Of a stretch of 14,718 nucleotides of DNA, positions 6,911 to 14,498 are shown one piece after another. Positions within the stretch are counted from its first letter, which is position 1, and each line of letters starts with the position of its first letter. The DNA is from a bacterium (GTDB taxonomy: Bacteria > UBP13 > UBA5359), in contig JAQUEL010000049.1 in NCBI GenBank assembly GCA_028685295.1, positions 1 through 14,718 on the forward strand, written 5' to 3'. Position numbers and translations under genes: made by a program. The notes under the pieces were generated by a model, which saw nothing but the letters and a program-made list of their open reading frames with translations, was not told the origin of the DNA and made no database searches.

Positions 6911-7780
6911 TCAGGCGCTGTACTTTCTAAGATTTTTCAACCCTATCTCCAGAGCCTTACGATTATCTTCCATGCCCTCAAACTCAATAGAGAGGCAACC
7001 ATCATAGCCTGCTGCCTGCAAAGCTTTGATACAGCCGACAGTATCAACGTCGCCATGCCCGATAATAGAGCCGCGCAGCCAGTTTCCGCCGCGGGAACGG
7101 AACCAGCCGTCTCCAGGATCGGCTGTGCTGGGCTTAATATGGAAATCCTTGGCATGGGCATGGATGGCATGAGGAGCCATGCGAGTTACGGCCCGCAAGG
7201 GATCATCGTCAGCACAAAGAAAATTACCTATATCCACCAGCCAACCGAAGTTGGGATGGTTCACTTCATCAAACAACACGGCACAGCGATCACTGTCCTG
7301 TACCAGGAAGCCGTGGTTCTCCACCATAGTTCTGATGCCCTTATCAGCAGCGTATTCGGTTATCGCCCGGCATCCCCCGGCCACAACAGGCAGAACTTCC
7401 AAAAACTCCGCCAGGTCTTTATTACCATCCTTTATTCCCCCGGTGGCATCATGGCGCATGCGCGGTGCTCCCAGAGCAGCGGCTATATCCACCTCTCCTT
7501 TGAGACGCTCCACCTCATCCTGCCAACTACCGCCCTGGGGTGGGTTGATAAAGTCCGCACCAATGGTATAGCTGATTATCGGTAACCCGGCTTCAGCACA
7601 AGCATCCTTGACCCCAGCGGCCAAGGCCGCGGTATCCGTCTCTCCTTCCGGCAGCTTGAGTCCGGAAAATTCTATTCCGTCAAAGCCTATCTCCGCTGTG
7701 GTCTTGATAAGATCGAAGATATTCATCCTGCCCTCATTAAGATATCGCTGGAAACTATAGGAACTAACACTAATTTTCAT
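6911..7780 (-). CDS. Sugar phosphate isomerase/epimerase-like TIM barrel (xylose isomerase-like family)
   Basis: A 289-residue protein of the AP-endonuclease-2 / xylose isomerase-like barrel family, which includes inosose dehydratases, tagatose/psicose epimerases and hydroxypyruvate isomerase. The N terminus is typical (M-K-I-S-V-S-S-Y-S-F, then I-G-F-D-G-I-E-F). Metal-site residues expected at strand ends are visible: E154 in T-M-V-E-N-H-G, D183 in L-V-D-I-G-N-F, H207/H209 in H-A-H-A-K-D-F-H, and E266 in L-S-I-E-F-E-G. The ATG at 7780 has GGGAGG 6 nt upstream; an in-frame ATG at 7834 lies beyond this SD and is not used. It sits between the XRE-cupin regulator and the two-component pair. The reaction is unknown: isomerisation, epimerisation or dehydration of a sugar or cyclitol. 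Confidence 0.85.
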   Translation of the reverse strand: MKISVSSYSFQRYLNEGRMNIFDLIKTTAEIGFDGIEFSGLKLPEGETDTAALAAGVKDACAEAGLPIISYTIGADFINPPQGGSWQDEVERLKGEVDIAAALGAPRMRHDATGGIKDGNKDLAEFLEVLPVVAGGCRAITEYAADKGIRTMVENHGFLVQDSDRCAVLFDEVNHPNFGWLVDIGNFLCADDDPLRAVTRMAPHAIHAHAKDFHIKPSTADPGDGWFRSRGGNWLRGSIIGHGDVDTVGCIKALQAAGYDGCLSIEFEGMEDNRKALEIGLKNLRKYSA

Positions 7781-7860
7781 GAAGAACCTCCCTCGTATAT
7801 CAGTCTGAAGACTGAAGCAGCTACGCTTCGGCAAACTGTATAAGCCTTTAAGTATTCAAG

Positions 7861-7876
7861 GCTATCAGTTGATACC
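7861..7876. promoter_or_regulatory. Possible operator between XRE-cupin and isomerase genes
   Basis: GCTATCA and TGATACC flank a central GT, a near-perfect dyad with one mismatch. It lies in the 135-nt gap upstream of the isomerase gene. No well-spaced promoter was found next to it, so a role as a target of the neighbouring XRE regulator is speculative. Confidence 0.25.
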
Positions 7877-7888
7877 TAAGTCCTATTA

Positions 7889-7918
7889 CAGCCTAAAAAG
7901 TTTCAGCCTAAACAGTTA
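7889..7918. repeat. 15-bp tandem repeat across the XRE-cupin stop codon
   Basis: Units 7889-7903 and 7904-7918 both begin CAGCCTAAA and match at 13 of 15 positions. The second unit contains the stop codon of the XRE-cupin gene. It looks like a replication-slippage duplication with no evident function. Confidence 0.6.
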
Positions 7919-8485
7919 CTGCTCTCTTTTAAATCTGACCAGCATATAGGCAGACGCCGTTTCCTGACCAAGATTTCTTATGGAATGCCTGACATCGGCA
8001 TTGTAATGAGCCGAATCCCAGGCTTCGAGTTCTTTGCAATGTTCACCGGACACCACTTCCATCTTGCCGGACAAAACGGTGAGCAATTCCTCCGTCTGAG
8101 GAAAGTGGGGTTCGGATATTAGAATCCCTCCCTGTTGCAAGTGGATAATATATATCTCCTGATCCTCAACAAAACGATGGGGCGCCACAACCTGTATGCG
8201 GCAGCGCCCCTCATCATAATCAAGCACTACCGCTCTGTCCCTTCGGTGAATATCAAATCGACCGTTCTCATCCGCCTGAAGCAACTCCTGCAAATCCAAT
8301 CCCAATCCGCAAGCTATCTTCCAAACTGTAGCAATGGTGGGATTGACTTTATCTCCTTCTATCTGCGAAAGCATAGCTTTGGAAACGCCCGAACGCCTGG
8401 ATAGATCATCCAGAGAAAGATGCTGTTTCTTACGCAACTTACGTATGTTATTAGCTAATGCAGGCGGATTGCCGACAGTTTTCAT
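7916..8485 (-). CDS. XRE-family transcriptional regulator with C-terminal cupin domain
   Basis: A 189-residue regulator. Residues about 11-68 form a Cro/C1-type HTH (IRKLRKKQHLSLDDLSRRSG, then V-S-K-A-M-L-S-Q-I-E, N-P-T-I-A-T-V-W-K-I-A). Residues about 95-187 form a cupin barrel with conserved positions E-P-H-F near 125-128, T-E-E-L-L-T-V-L-S-G near 131-140 and H167 before S-I-R-N. This architecture is that of the MocR-unrelated PuuR/SutR-like regulators, usually local repressors sensing a small ligand in the cupin pocket. The ATG at 8485 has GGGAG about 6 nt upstream. It follows the acyltransferase gene by 113 nt and precedes the isomerase gene by 135 nt. It may control both its own transcript and the isomerase. 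Confidence 0.9.
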   Translation of the reverse strand: MKTVGNPPALANNIRKLRKKQHLSLDDLSRRSGVSKAMLSQIEGDKVNPTIATVWKIACGLGLDLQELLQADENGRFDIHRRDRAVVLDYDEGRCRIQVVAPHRFVEDQEIYIIHLQQGGILISEPHFPQTEELLTVLSGKMEVVSGEHCKELEAWDSAHYNADVRHSIRNLGQETASAYMLVRFKREQ

Positions 8486-8519
8486 ATGTTGCTCCCAGAG
8501 CGTACCTCTATTCTACGCA

Positions 8520-8534
8520 TCCATGTTGCATGGA
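8520..8534. promoter_or_regulatory. Inverted repeat upstream of the XRE-cupin gene
   Basis: TCCATG and CATGGA flank TTG, a perfect 6-bp dyad 34 nt upstream of the XRE-cupin start, in the 113-nt gap after the acyltransferase gene. The place suits an autoregulatory operator. No clear promoter boxes were identified, and the sequence differs from the dyad at 7861-7876. Confidence 0.3.
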
Positions 8535-8598
8535 CCATTAAGTCTTTCTCTCTTCACCCATTATTCTCCTGCTTTCTACAGCAACCGACCTCTTTTAA

Positions 8599-9864
8599 TT
8601 ACTTGGGATTAATCATGGATGGGATACGTGATCTATAAACCTGATGCCCGAAATCAGACAGGTTATCCAGCAGGAAGAACATTCCCTGGCTACGCCAATA
8701 ATGATTATCAACCAGATAATCATATAGAACTCGCTGCAGACTCGTCTTCCTCGGGGCTGTAATCGGATCAAAGGATTCCTGTAAAAATACAAACCATATA
8801 CTTTTATTGAGTGAAGGTATAGGATAGAGATAGAGCTCCTGCAGCAGCTTTACAAGGTTTGAATCCTGCGGCAGCAACTCTTCCAATTGCGGATTGAAAA
8901 TCCAGGAAGCGGAGGTGAAAGCCACCGGCAGCCGATCAGGAAAGCACGTCTTAAAGAAAGCTGCGGCACGCTGAAGAGAATCACGACAGGCCTCAAGCGA
9001 CATACCGCCTCCTGCCGGGATATGAATATCAAGGACCCAGTCGCCACGCTTCAGCACCAGGTCCCACTCTGCCAAAGGCAGAGAGAGCTCCTGCTGCAAT
9101 CCGCGGCCTTGCGGCAACACAGGATATCCCTGCACCTCGGAGCCGCTTGAACTCAGGGTGGATACCCATCCGGGCTCATCTCCGGGAATGGCTATATCTC
9201 CATTAAGATAGCCGCTTTTATTATACTCCTGACCGGCTTCCGCCAGAGCAATCATTTCACCGCTGTTGCGATGACGATAAACCGTCACTCCGCCGTGAAA
9301 GGGCATCAGCCAATATTCAAGCCTGCCGATGCGTAGAAAAATATTGCCGTTGACATAATTGCGCAACCAGACCAACTGGTTGATGAATATACCTGAGTGC
9401 CCTTCATGCGCCCGGCGATAATTACTGCAGATACAGAATATTTGCTGAGCGGTCTCGCGCGTTATCTCCTCAGGTATCCGCAGCACCTTATGGTACTCTC
9501 GCAAACGAGGCACCATGGCCATACCGATCAGCAGATAAAACAGACCTCTATTATTATCTGGGATAATATCCAATGCCGGCACCGTTTTTAGGCGCTCATT
9601 ACCCGTTTCAAATATCCGCCAATAACAGTACCAAGCCAGACAGCACAAAGCCCGGTCGGCAGAGATCTGTGCCGCCACTGTCAATAAGGAGGTGTCCAAG
9701 GAGCCTTCCAACCCAGACCATTGCCGATTTTCAATAACCGCTGTAGGCTCAAGAAAGGGTAAGAGCCCTTCAGGCATAACGGCCATGGCCTCTTCCCAGA
9801 AGGGTTGTATCGCCTCCAGTTTATCATCCTCACCGATTGCTTTAATTACCTCTTCAGCCGTCAT
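8599..9864 (-). CDS. Two-domain acyltransferase (NAT_N helical domain plus GNAT-like C-terminal domain)
   Basis: A 421-residue protein that resembles Bacillota 'acyltransferase domain-containing' proteins, made of an N-terminal alpha-helical domain (about 1-160) and a GNAT-like C-terminal domain (about 165-410). Recognised by overall pattern: P-F-W-E-E-A-M near 20-28, the helix-rich middle with A-L-C-C-L-A-W-Y-C-Y-W-R-I-F, then the strand-rich part with W-L-M-P-F-H-G-G, W-D-L-V-L-K-R-G-D-W-V-L-D-I-H-I-P-A-G-G-G-M, and a conserved tail around L-Y-D-Y-L-V-D-N-H-Y-W-R-S-Q-G-M-F-F. The HIPAGGGM segment followed by a helix suggests acyl-CoA binding or a family-specific substrate strand. No signal peptide or membrane span. 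GAGAGGG precedes the ATG at 9864. It is the first gene of the leftward cluster and is divergent from the Kbl-dehydrogenase fusion. Substrate unknown; the family is poorly characterised. Confidence 0.65.
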   Translation of the reverse strand: MTAEEVIKAIGEDDKLEAIQPFWEEAMAVMPEGLLPFLEPTAVIENRQWSGLEGSLDTSLLTVAAQISADRALCCLAWYCYWRIFETGNERLKTVPALDIIPDNNRGLFYLLIGMAMVPRLREYHKVLRIPEEITRETAQQIFCICSNYRRAHEGHSGIFINQLVWLRNYVNGNIFLRIGRLEYWLMPFHGGVTVYRHRNSGEMIALAEAGQEYNKSGYLNGDIAIPGDEPGWVSTLSSSGSEVQGYPVLPQGRGLQQELSLPLAEWDLVLKRGDWVLDIHIPAGGGMSLEACRDSLQRAAAFFKTCFPDRLPVAFTSASWIFNPQLEELLPQDSNLVKLLQELYLYPIPSLNKSIWFVFLQESFDPITAPRKTSLQRVLYDYLVDNHYWRSQGMFFLLDNLSDFGHQVYRSRIPSMINPK

Positions 9865-9891
9865 GGTATCTGCCCTCTCTCATAATCATAT

Positions 9892-9908
9892 TAATAGGAC
9901 TTCTATTA
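9892..9908. promoter_or_regulatory. Inverted repeat upstream of the acyltransferase gene
   Basis: TAATAG and CTATTA are separated by 5 nt, 28 nt from the acyltransferase start. A second weaker dyad lies 9 nt further away. These could be binding sites of the XRE-cupin or AraC-type regulator encoded in the same cluster. Evidence is position and symmetry only. Confidence 0.3.
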
Positions 9909-10012
9909 TTTTGCAGATAATCCTCTTAACTAAGATTATTGCTGTCTCAAATAAGCAGCGGGTAAAAATCAACCCTTGTTTTGTACAGGTTTTATGCGGC
10001 TTTGAACTTTGA

Positions 10013-10189
10013 AAACTGAGCAATTCTGAAATTATCTCCCCTCCATCCATCATATGCTATCCAGGGTCCAAGGCCGGTTGTTTACCCAGCGGCCCAGAGG
10101 AAGAGGTGAGTATTAGCATAAGAAAAGGTGCTTCTGGCCGGACTCTCTTTCATGCCCAGATGATCGAGCTTGCCGAATACCGACTGTAG
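10013..10189 (+). pseudogene. Coding-like plus-strand frame without start, possible gene remnant
   Basis: After a TGA at 10010-10012 the frame stays open for 58 codons to TAG at 10187-10189. The last part reads like real protein: G-P-E-E-E-V-S-I-S-I-R-K-G-A-S-G-R-T, then L-F-H-A-Q-M-I-E-L-A-E-Y-R-L. There is no plausible start or ribosome binding site, and the promoter of the next gene lies just beyond its end. I do not recognise the family. It may be the C-terminal leftover of a deleted gene. Confidence 0.25.
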
Positions 10190-10243
10190 TCTACCATAAT
10201 GTTAAATGTAAACTCCTGACCCCAAAGCTACAAAGCTATACGC

Positions 10244-10273
10244 TTGACAGGCTGGATTTCAGTATACTATACT
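10244..10273 (+). promoter_or_regulatory. Sigma-A-type promoter of the Kbl-dehydrogenase fusion
   Basis: A perfect TTGACA (10244-10249) is followed after 18 nt by TATACT (10268-10273), one base from consensus. The TATACT overlaps a direct repeat of TATAC. It implies transcription starting near 10280 and a leader of about 65 nt to the start codon. The strength of match suggests high basal expression. Confidence 0.75.
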
Positions 10274-10345
10274 TATGTTTAAGATAATTTTACACGTTTC
10301 TTGATTTGTTGGGTATAGCTATTACGGCAAGGAGGCATCTGGAAA

Positions 10346-12691
10346 ATGGAAAGGCTCTACAACAGGCTGGCTGGGTCGCTTCAGAAACAGGAACAGGAAG
10401 GGTTACGCAAACTCGAAAGGATTATTACTTCAGCCCAGGGAAACGAGATCAAGGTTGAGGGTTTGGAGAAGCCTGTGCTAAATTTCTGCAGCAATGATTA
10501 TTTGGGCCTTTCCAATCATCCCAAAGTATTATCGGCAGCAAAGCGTGCGCTGGACACCTACGGCTACGGCCTCTCTTCCGTGCGTTTCATCTGTGGCACT
10601 CAACGTATTCATCGGGATCTGGAAGAGCGCCTGTCAGATTGGCTGGGGCTAGAGGATACCATTATTTATACCTCCTGTTTCAACGCCAACGGCGGCCTCT
10701 TTGAGAGCGTTCTGGGCGAGAAGGATACCCTGATAAGCGCTCGTTTGAACCACGCCAGCATAATCGACGGGGCACGCCTGACCAAGTGCCGGCGCCTGAT
10801 TTATAAAGAGGATGACCCAGCCGACCTGGCCGGAGTATTGATGAAAGCAACGGCACCGGATACCGATACTATTGTTGTCACCGACGGCGTCTTCAGCATG
10901 GAAGGAACGCTGGCGCCGCTGGATAACCTGCTGCCGATATGCAAAAGATACGGGGCCCTGCTGGCGGTGGATGATTCACATGCTGTGGGCCTGGTGGGAA
11001 GCGGCGGCCGCGGCACCCCGGAACGCTTTGGAGTGGCTGTGGATATCCTGACCGGCACTCTGGGCAAGGCACTGGGAGGGGCCTGCGGTGGATATATATC
11101 CGGCAAACGGGAGTTAATCGAGTGGCTACGCAATACTTCCAGACCGTATCTCTTCTCCAATTCCCTGGCTCCATCCCTGGTAGCAGGCGGTTTAGCAGCT
11201 ATAGACATAGCCGCTTCAGATGAGGGAATGGAATTAAGAGAGCGCCTGAACGATAATACCATTCGCTTCCGTCAGTCTATGAGAGAAGCGGGCTTCAATA
11301 TTCCTGATGGAGAGCATCCTATTATCCCTGTCATCTTGGATGATGCCCTGATAGCCGGCAAAATGGCGGAAAGATTATTGCAGCTGGGTATCTACGTTAT
11401 CAGCTTCAGCTATCCTGTTGTCCCCAGAGAGAGCCCGCGTATCCGTGTCCAAATTTCCGCCGCACATACTCCGGAGCAGATAGACAGAGCGATAGAGGCC
11501 TTTGCCGCTATCGGAGGAGAGTTGGGCATAGTAAACAGAGGAGCTTCATTCAATGCTGCCCCTGTTTTCCCTACGGAAACAGCCACTATGCAAGCCTGGG
11601 TATACCGTACTGAACAGCAACCTAACGGCACGCACCTCCGCCTGGAGCAAGTGCCGACACCCGCGCCTCATCCGGGCGAGCTGCTGCTGAAGATATCGCG
11701 CCTTACCGTCTGCGGCACGGACGAAGACCTCTTTCACGGCAAGTTCAGCGATGTTCACGACGGCATTATTCCCGGACATGAGATTTTCGGTGAAATTGTC
11801 GACCTTGGCTCTAATGTCCGAGGGTTTGAGATCGGACAGAAAATAGTAGTGGAATCTCATTACCTCATTCCGGGATACGTGGAAGAGGGAATTATAGGAT
11901 TATGGGGGCCCAGGCTTCCCAGAGGCGGATATCTGCTGCCGCTCAACGGTGGCTATGCCGAATATACGGCCATTCCCTCTTACTGCGCCCATGTAGTGCC
12001 GGAAACGCTTGATAATCCGGACTTCTTCCCCTCTCTGTTAGAGGGTGCAGGCAACGATTGCCTGATTGCCAAGTATCTGCTGGATCGTAACCTCCTGGGC
12101 AGCGTAGCCGTGCTGGGATGTGGCCCGCACGGTCTCTTTACTCAAATGTTCTGCAAATACTTTGGAGCGGCCAAAGTAGCCGCTTTTGAGGTCAACTCCT
12201 CTCGAGCCGAATTTGCCGCCGGCTTCGGAGCCGACCGCATCATCAATCCCCTTGCATCTGACTTTGAAGAGCAGGTGAAAGATTTTACTGCGGGCAAAGG
12301 CTTCGATGTGGTCATCGATACAGCCGGGACCCGGCGTGAAGTACTGGAAACCTGTCTGGGGCTGGTCAGAGATGGCGGCACGCTGGTGCTCTTCGGCCTT
12401 TACGGCGATAAGTCTATACTTCTGAACGGGCATACCGTTAACGATATTATCTTCCACCAGCGCGATCTGAATGTCGAGTATGCCGGCAAAAGAATTCACG
12501 CCAGAGGAATCACCGGTCGCGAGGGCATCTGGCCTTATCTCATAGATACAGTGGCTCTGTCCAAAGATTTGCAACAGAAGATCATGAAACCGGTAACGGT
12601 CATGGGACCGCTGGATAATCTGGGCGCGGATACGGCTGCATATGATAGAGAAAAGATTATGAAGCGAGCTTACACGGCATTTTCACGGTAA
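10346..12691 (+). CDS. Fused 2-amino-3-ketobutyrate CoA ligase and threonine-dehydrogenase-like zinc dehydrogenase
   Basis: A 781-residue bifunctional protein. Residues 1-395 are a Kbl-type alpha-oxoamine synthase, which cleaves 2-amino-3-ketobutyrate with CoA to glycine and acetyl-CoA: FICGTQRIHRDLEERL, T-S-C-F-N-A-N-G-G-L-F-E, LNHASIIDGARL, D-D-S-H-A-V-G, PLP lysine K241 in GTLGKALGG, and SRPYLFSNSLAPSLVAGG. Residues 415-781 are a medium-chain dehydrogenase: C456 (V-C-G-T-D), G-H-E with H478/E479, E566 as a likely fourth zinc ligand in E-G-A-G-N (Tdh has D-P-F-G-N), GCGPHG at 591-596 and E615 for NAD preference, and a G-I-T-G-R-E motif as in Tdh. The region that holds four structural-zinc cysteines in Tdh has none here (505-535). 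The start has AAGGAGG 10 nt upstream. Fusion suggests channelling of the unstable amino-ketone from threonine to glycine. The Kbl half is firm; threonine as the dehydrogenase substrate is inference. Confidence 0.9.
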   Translation: MERLYNRLAGSLQKQEQEGLRKLERIITSAQGNEIKVEGLEKPVLNFCSNDYLGLSNHPKVLSAAKRALDTYGYGLSSVRFICGTQRIHRDLEERLSDWLGLEDTIIYTSCFNANGGLFESVLGEKDTLISARLNHASIIDGARLTKCRRLIYKEDDPADLAGVLMKATAPDTDTIVVTDGVFSMEGTLAPLDNLLPICKRYGALLAVDDSHAVGLVGSGGRGTPERFGVAVDILTGTLGKALGGACGGYISGKRELIEWLRNTSRPYLFSNSLAPSLVAGGLAAIDIAASDEGMELRERLNDNTIRFRQSMREAGFNIPDGEHPIIPVILDDALIAGKMAERLLQLGIYVISFSYPVVPRESPRIRVQISAAHTPEQIDRAIEAFAAIGGELGIVNRGASFNAAPVFPTETATMQAWVYRTEQQPNGTHLRLEQVPTPAPHPGELLLKISRLTVCGTDEDLFHGKFSDVHDGIIPGHEIFGEIVDLGSNVRGFEIGQKIVVESHYLIPGYVEEGIIGLWGPRLPRGGYLLPLNGGYAEYTAIPSYCAHVVPETLDNPDFFPSLLEGAGNDCLIAKYLLDRNLLGSVAVLGCGPHGLFTQMFCKYFGAAKVAAFEVNSSRAEFAAGFGADRIINPLASDFEEQVKDFTAGKGFDVVIDTAGTRREVLETCLGLVRDGGTLVLFGLYGDKSILLNGHTVNDIIFHQRDLNVEYAGKRIHARGITGREGIWPYLIDTVALSKDLQQKIMKPVTVMGPLDNLGADTAAYDREKIMKRAYTAFSR

Positions 12692-12719
12692 GAGAGCAAG
12701 TGTATCTCTGCATGATGCC

Positions 12720-13057
12720 TTAAGGCTTGTCGAATTTCAGCCTGGGGATAAAGCATGTTGCCTCACGCGTAATCTCCGTGTACGCAGGCCACTCGGATGC
12801 CTGCTGGATATCTTTGCCGAGGATAGCCTCTCCCGCATCCGGGTACAGGAACTGGGCGATACAACAAGAGTAGACCTGCTCAACTGGGACGACTGCACGC
12901 AAACAATCGAACTGGATAGCGACAACCTGGGCTTCGATATTTTCGGCAAGACGGCCGGAGACTTCTGGACGGGGACGCAGTGAGCATCAGCGGCCGTAAA
13001 ACCGGCTTTGAGTTGAAACTGCACTGCGCCAGAGTGCTGGAGTTCGGCCGGCGCTGA
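12720..13057 (+). pseudogene. Frameshifted remnant resembling the C-terminal domain of a GH36-like glycosidase
   Basis: The plus strand between the fusion stop and the ATPase stop reads as degraded protein. One frame gives L-D-I-F-A-E-D-S-L-S-R-I-R-V-Q-E-L-G, then V-D-L-L-N-W-D-D, L-G-F-D-I-F-G-K and G-D-F-W-T-G before a TGA at 12981-12983. The neighbouring frame continues G-D-A-V-S-I-S-G-R-K-T-G-F-E-L-K-L-H and A-R-V-L-E-F to TGA at 13055-13057. Adding one G to the GGGG at 12971-12974 would join them. The pattern (L.NWdd ... ield ... DFWTG ... L..H..rvLef) is that of the C-terminal beta-sandwich of alpha-galactosidase-like enzymes. The catalytic domain and start are missing. The family call is by motif only. 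Confidence 0.5.
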
Positions 13058-13059
13058 CT

Positions 13060-14484
13060 TTACCCGACAGGCCGACCTGCATTACATCCCTGGATGAGAT
13101 CGTGACCGACAGTATAACAATAGATACTGGTGGGCACAAATTTCAAGTTTACGCCATCAAGCTCCGTAATGGATGAATAGGTTTTGGTGGTTACGATTGC
13201 TTCTTCGAGGCCGTTATGACTGCAAAAACCGATCAGGTTCTGCAACTCCGAAGGCCTGTCAGCAAAGCGGTCGGACCACTTGACCTCGGCTGCCCATACT
13301 GGCTTCTGACTGTGATTCATTTCGACGATATCCACCTCACCCTGGGCCCAGCGGGCATAATGCAGTTGTATATCCCGGTGGAACCATTGAGAGAAAATGC
13401 CGGTTTCAGCCAACCCTCCCATGGCCTGCTCGTGATCCGCAACAGGCGAAAAGAGAGCGCTTCTGATGGACGGATTGGTAAGGTAGACCTTGAAGCAATT
13501 GGCCCGCTGGAACCTTCTGGCATTGCGGTCGATCCGGTGAACAGTCTTCACCAGAAAGGCTGCTTCCAGATACTCCATATAACGCTTGATGGTATTCTTC
13601 ACCACTCCTGAACTCTGGGCCAATTGCTCCAGGGAAACCTCATTGGCCGTATTAAATGCCAGGGTAGTGAACAGGTAGTTCAGTTCCTGGATATCCTGGA
13701 TACCGTAAAGGCCTGGTAAATCGCGCAGCAGAACCTTATCGACGATGTCGCTCTTGATGAACCGGTTGGGGTCCGCTTGAATGGCCTCTGAGAAGATCAC
13801 CTCCGGATATCCGCCGAAATTAAGATAATGAATAAAGCTCTTGTTCAATTCCTCTATATCAGTGGCCTGAAAAAAACCGTTGGCATCCGTCTTCGGATAT
13901 ATCAGACTATCCTTATCCAGCAGGCTCAGATACTCGTAAAACGTCAGCGGTGGCAGCAGAAAATCGGTAAAACGGCCTGCCCCGGATTCATTGCTTTTAA
14001 GGCGCAAAGCAGCGGCAGCAGAACCTGAGGCCAGAAACTTAATATTGGGATACGTATCCACCAGTATCTTGAGATGCACTTCCCAGTCCTTGAGATACTG
14101 TATCTCATCAAAGAAGATATACGCCTGCTCGTTGAACAGATCCACCTTAGCGGCTGCGGTAAAGAGATCCAGCAACTCCTGCAGCCCACAGCCGTTATAC
14201 AGCGGGTGATCCACCGAGAGATAACAGATTCTGCCCGGGTCCGTGCCGTCGTTTATCAACTGCTGAACGGCATGGTGGATCATGACGGTCTTGCCGACGC
14301 GCCGGGGCCCCATCAGCAGAACCGCCCGTCTGATGTTACTCTCATTTATCAGTTGCATCAGGGGCTTGAAATATGCCCTTTTGCGCATCTTGTAATACTG
14401 ACCGTTGATGCGGTGCGGCTTCTTCCACCACAGATTCTCGGTCTGCATCCAGCGGATTATCTGTTCTCTGGAAATGTTTTTCAT
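13060..14484 (-). CDS. AAA-type ATPase with C-terminal DUF4143 domain
   Basis: A 474-residue protein of the widespread AAA_14/DUF4143 group. An N-terminal ATPase shows Walker A GPRRVGKT (59-66), Walker B Y-I-F-F-D-E-I-Q (122-129), sensor-like L-A-S-G-S-A-A-A (151-158) and E-S-G-A-G-R with R171 as possible arginine finger, then L-P-P-L-T-F-Y-E-Y. A winged-helix-like stretch follows (LEQLAQSSGVVKNTIKRYME), and the DUF4143 end carries E-V-D-I-V-E ... A-A-E-V-K-W, resembling a PD-(D/E)XK nuclease core. Function of this family is unsettled; defence-like or regulatory roles are suggested. The ATG at 14484 follows GTGAGG by 6 nt; an ATG 12 nt upstream overlaps that SD. The gene has its own promoter and paired palindromes and converges on the glycosidase remnant, 2 nt apart. 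Confidence 0.9.
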   Translation of the reverse strand: MKNISREQIIRWMQTENLWWKKPHRINGQYYKMRKRAYFKPLMQLINESNIRRAVLLMGPRRVGKTVMIHHAVQQLINDGTDPGRICYLSVDHPLYNGCGLQELLDLFTAAAKVDLFNEQAYIFFDEIQYLKDWEVHLKILVDTYPNIKFLASGSAAAALRLKSNESGAGRFTDFLLPPLTFYEYLSLLDKDSLIYPKTDANGFFQATDIEELNKSFIHYLNFGGYPEVIFSEAIQADPNRFIKSDIVDKVLLRDLPGLYGIQDIQELNYLFTTLAFNTANEVSLEQLAQSSGVVKNTIKRYMEYLEAAFLVKTVHRIDRNARRFQRANCFKVYLTNPSIRSALFSPVADHEQAMGGLAETGIFSQWFHRDIQLHYARWAQGEVDIVEMNHSQKPVWAAEVKWSDRFADRPSELQNLIGFCSHNGLEEAIVTTKTYSSITELDGVNLKFVPTSIYCYTVGHDLIQGCNAGRPVG

Positions 14485-14498
14485 GGGCAACCTCACAT

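Larger units (their letters stand above)
9865..10345. other. Divergent intergenic region between acyltransferase and Kbl-dehydrogenase genes
   Basis: This 481-nt region must promote both transcripts. The right end holds a strong plus-strand promoter (10244-10273). Near the acyltransferase are two dyads: TAATAG/CTATTA at 9892-9908 and ATAATC/GATTAT at 9917-9939; no convincing minus-strand promoter boxes were found. The middle (10013-10189) has a coding-like plus-strand frame without a start. CAAAGCTA occurs twice in tandem near 10223-10238. I looked for a glycine or T-box-like leader and saw none. Confidence 0.5.

Noticed and set aside
6709-6930. Plus-strand 73-residue frame opposite the regulator start
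   Set aside because: It is the complement of the regulator gene and of the coding-like minus-strand gap. It has no ribosome binding site and a Cys-rich composition typical of antisense frames.
10013-10345. Glycine riboswitch or T-box leader before the Kbl-dehydrogenase gene
   Set aside because: Function made this attractive, but the promoter lies at 10244-10273, leaving only about 65 nt of leader, and no riboswitch core or antiterminator motif was recognised there.
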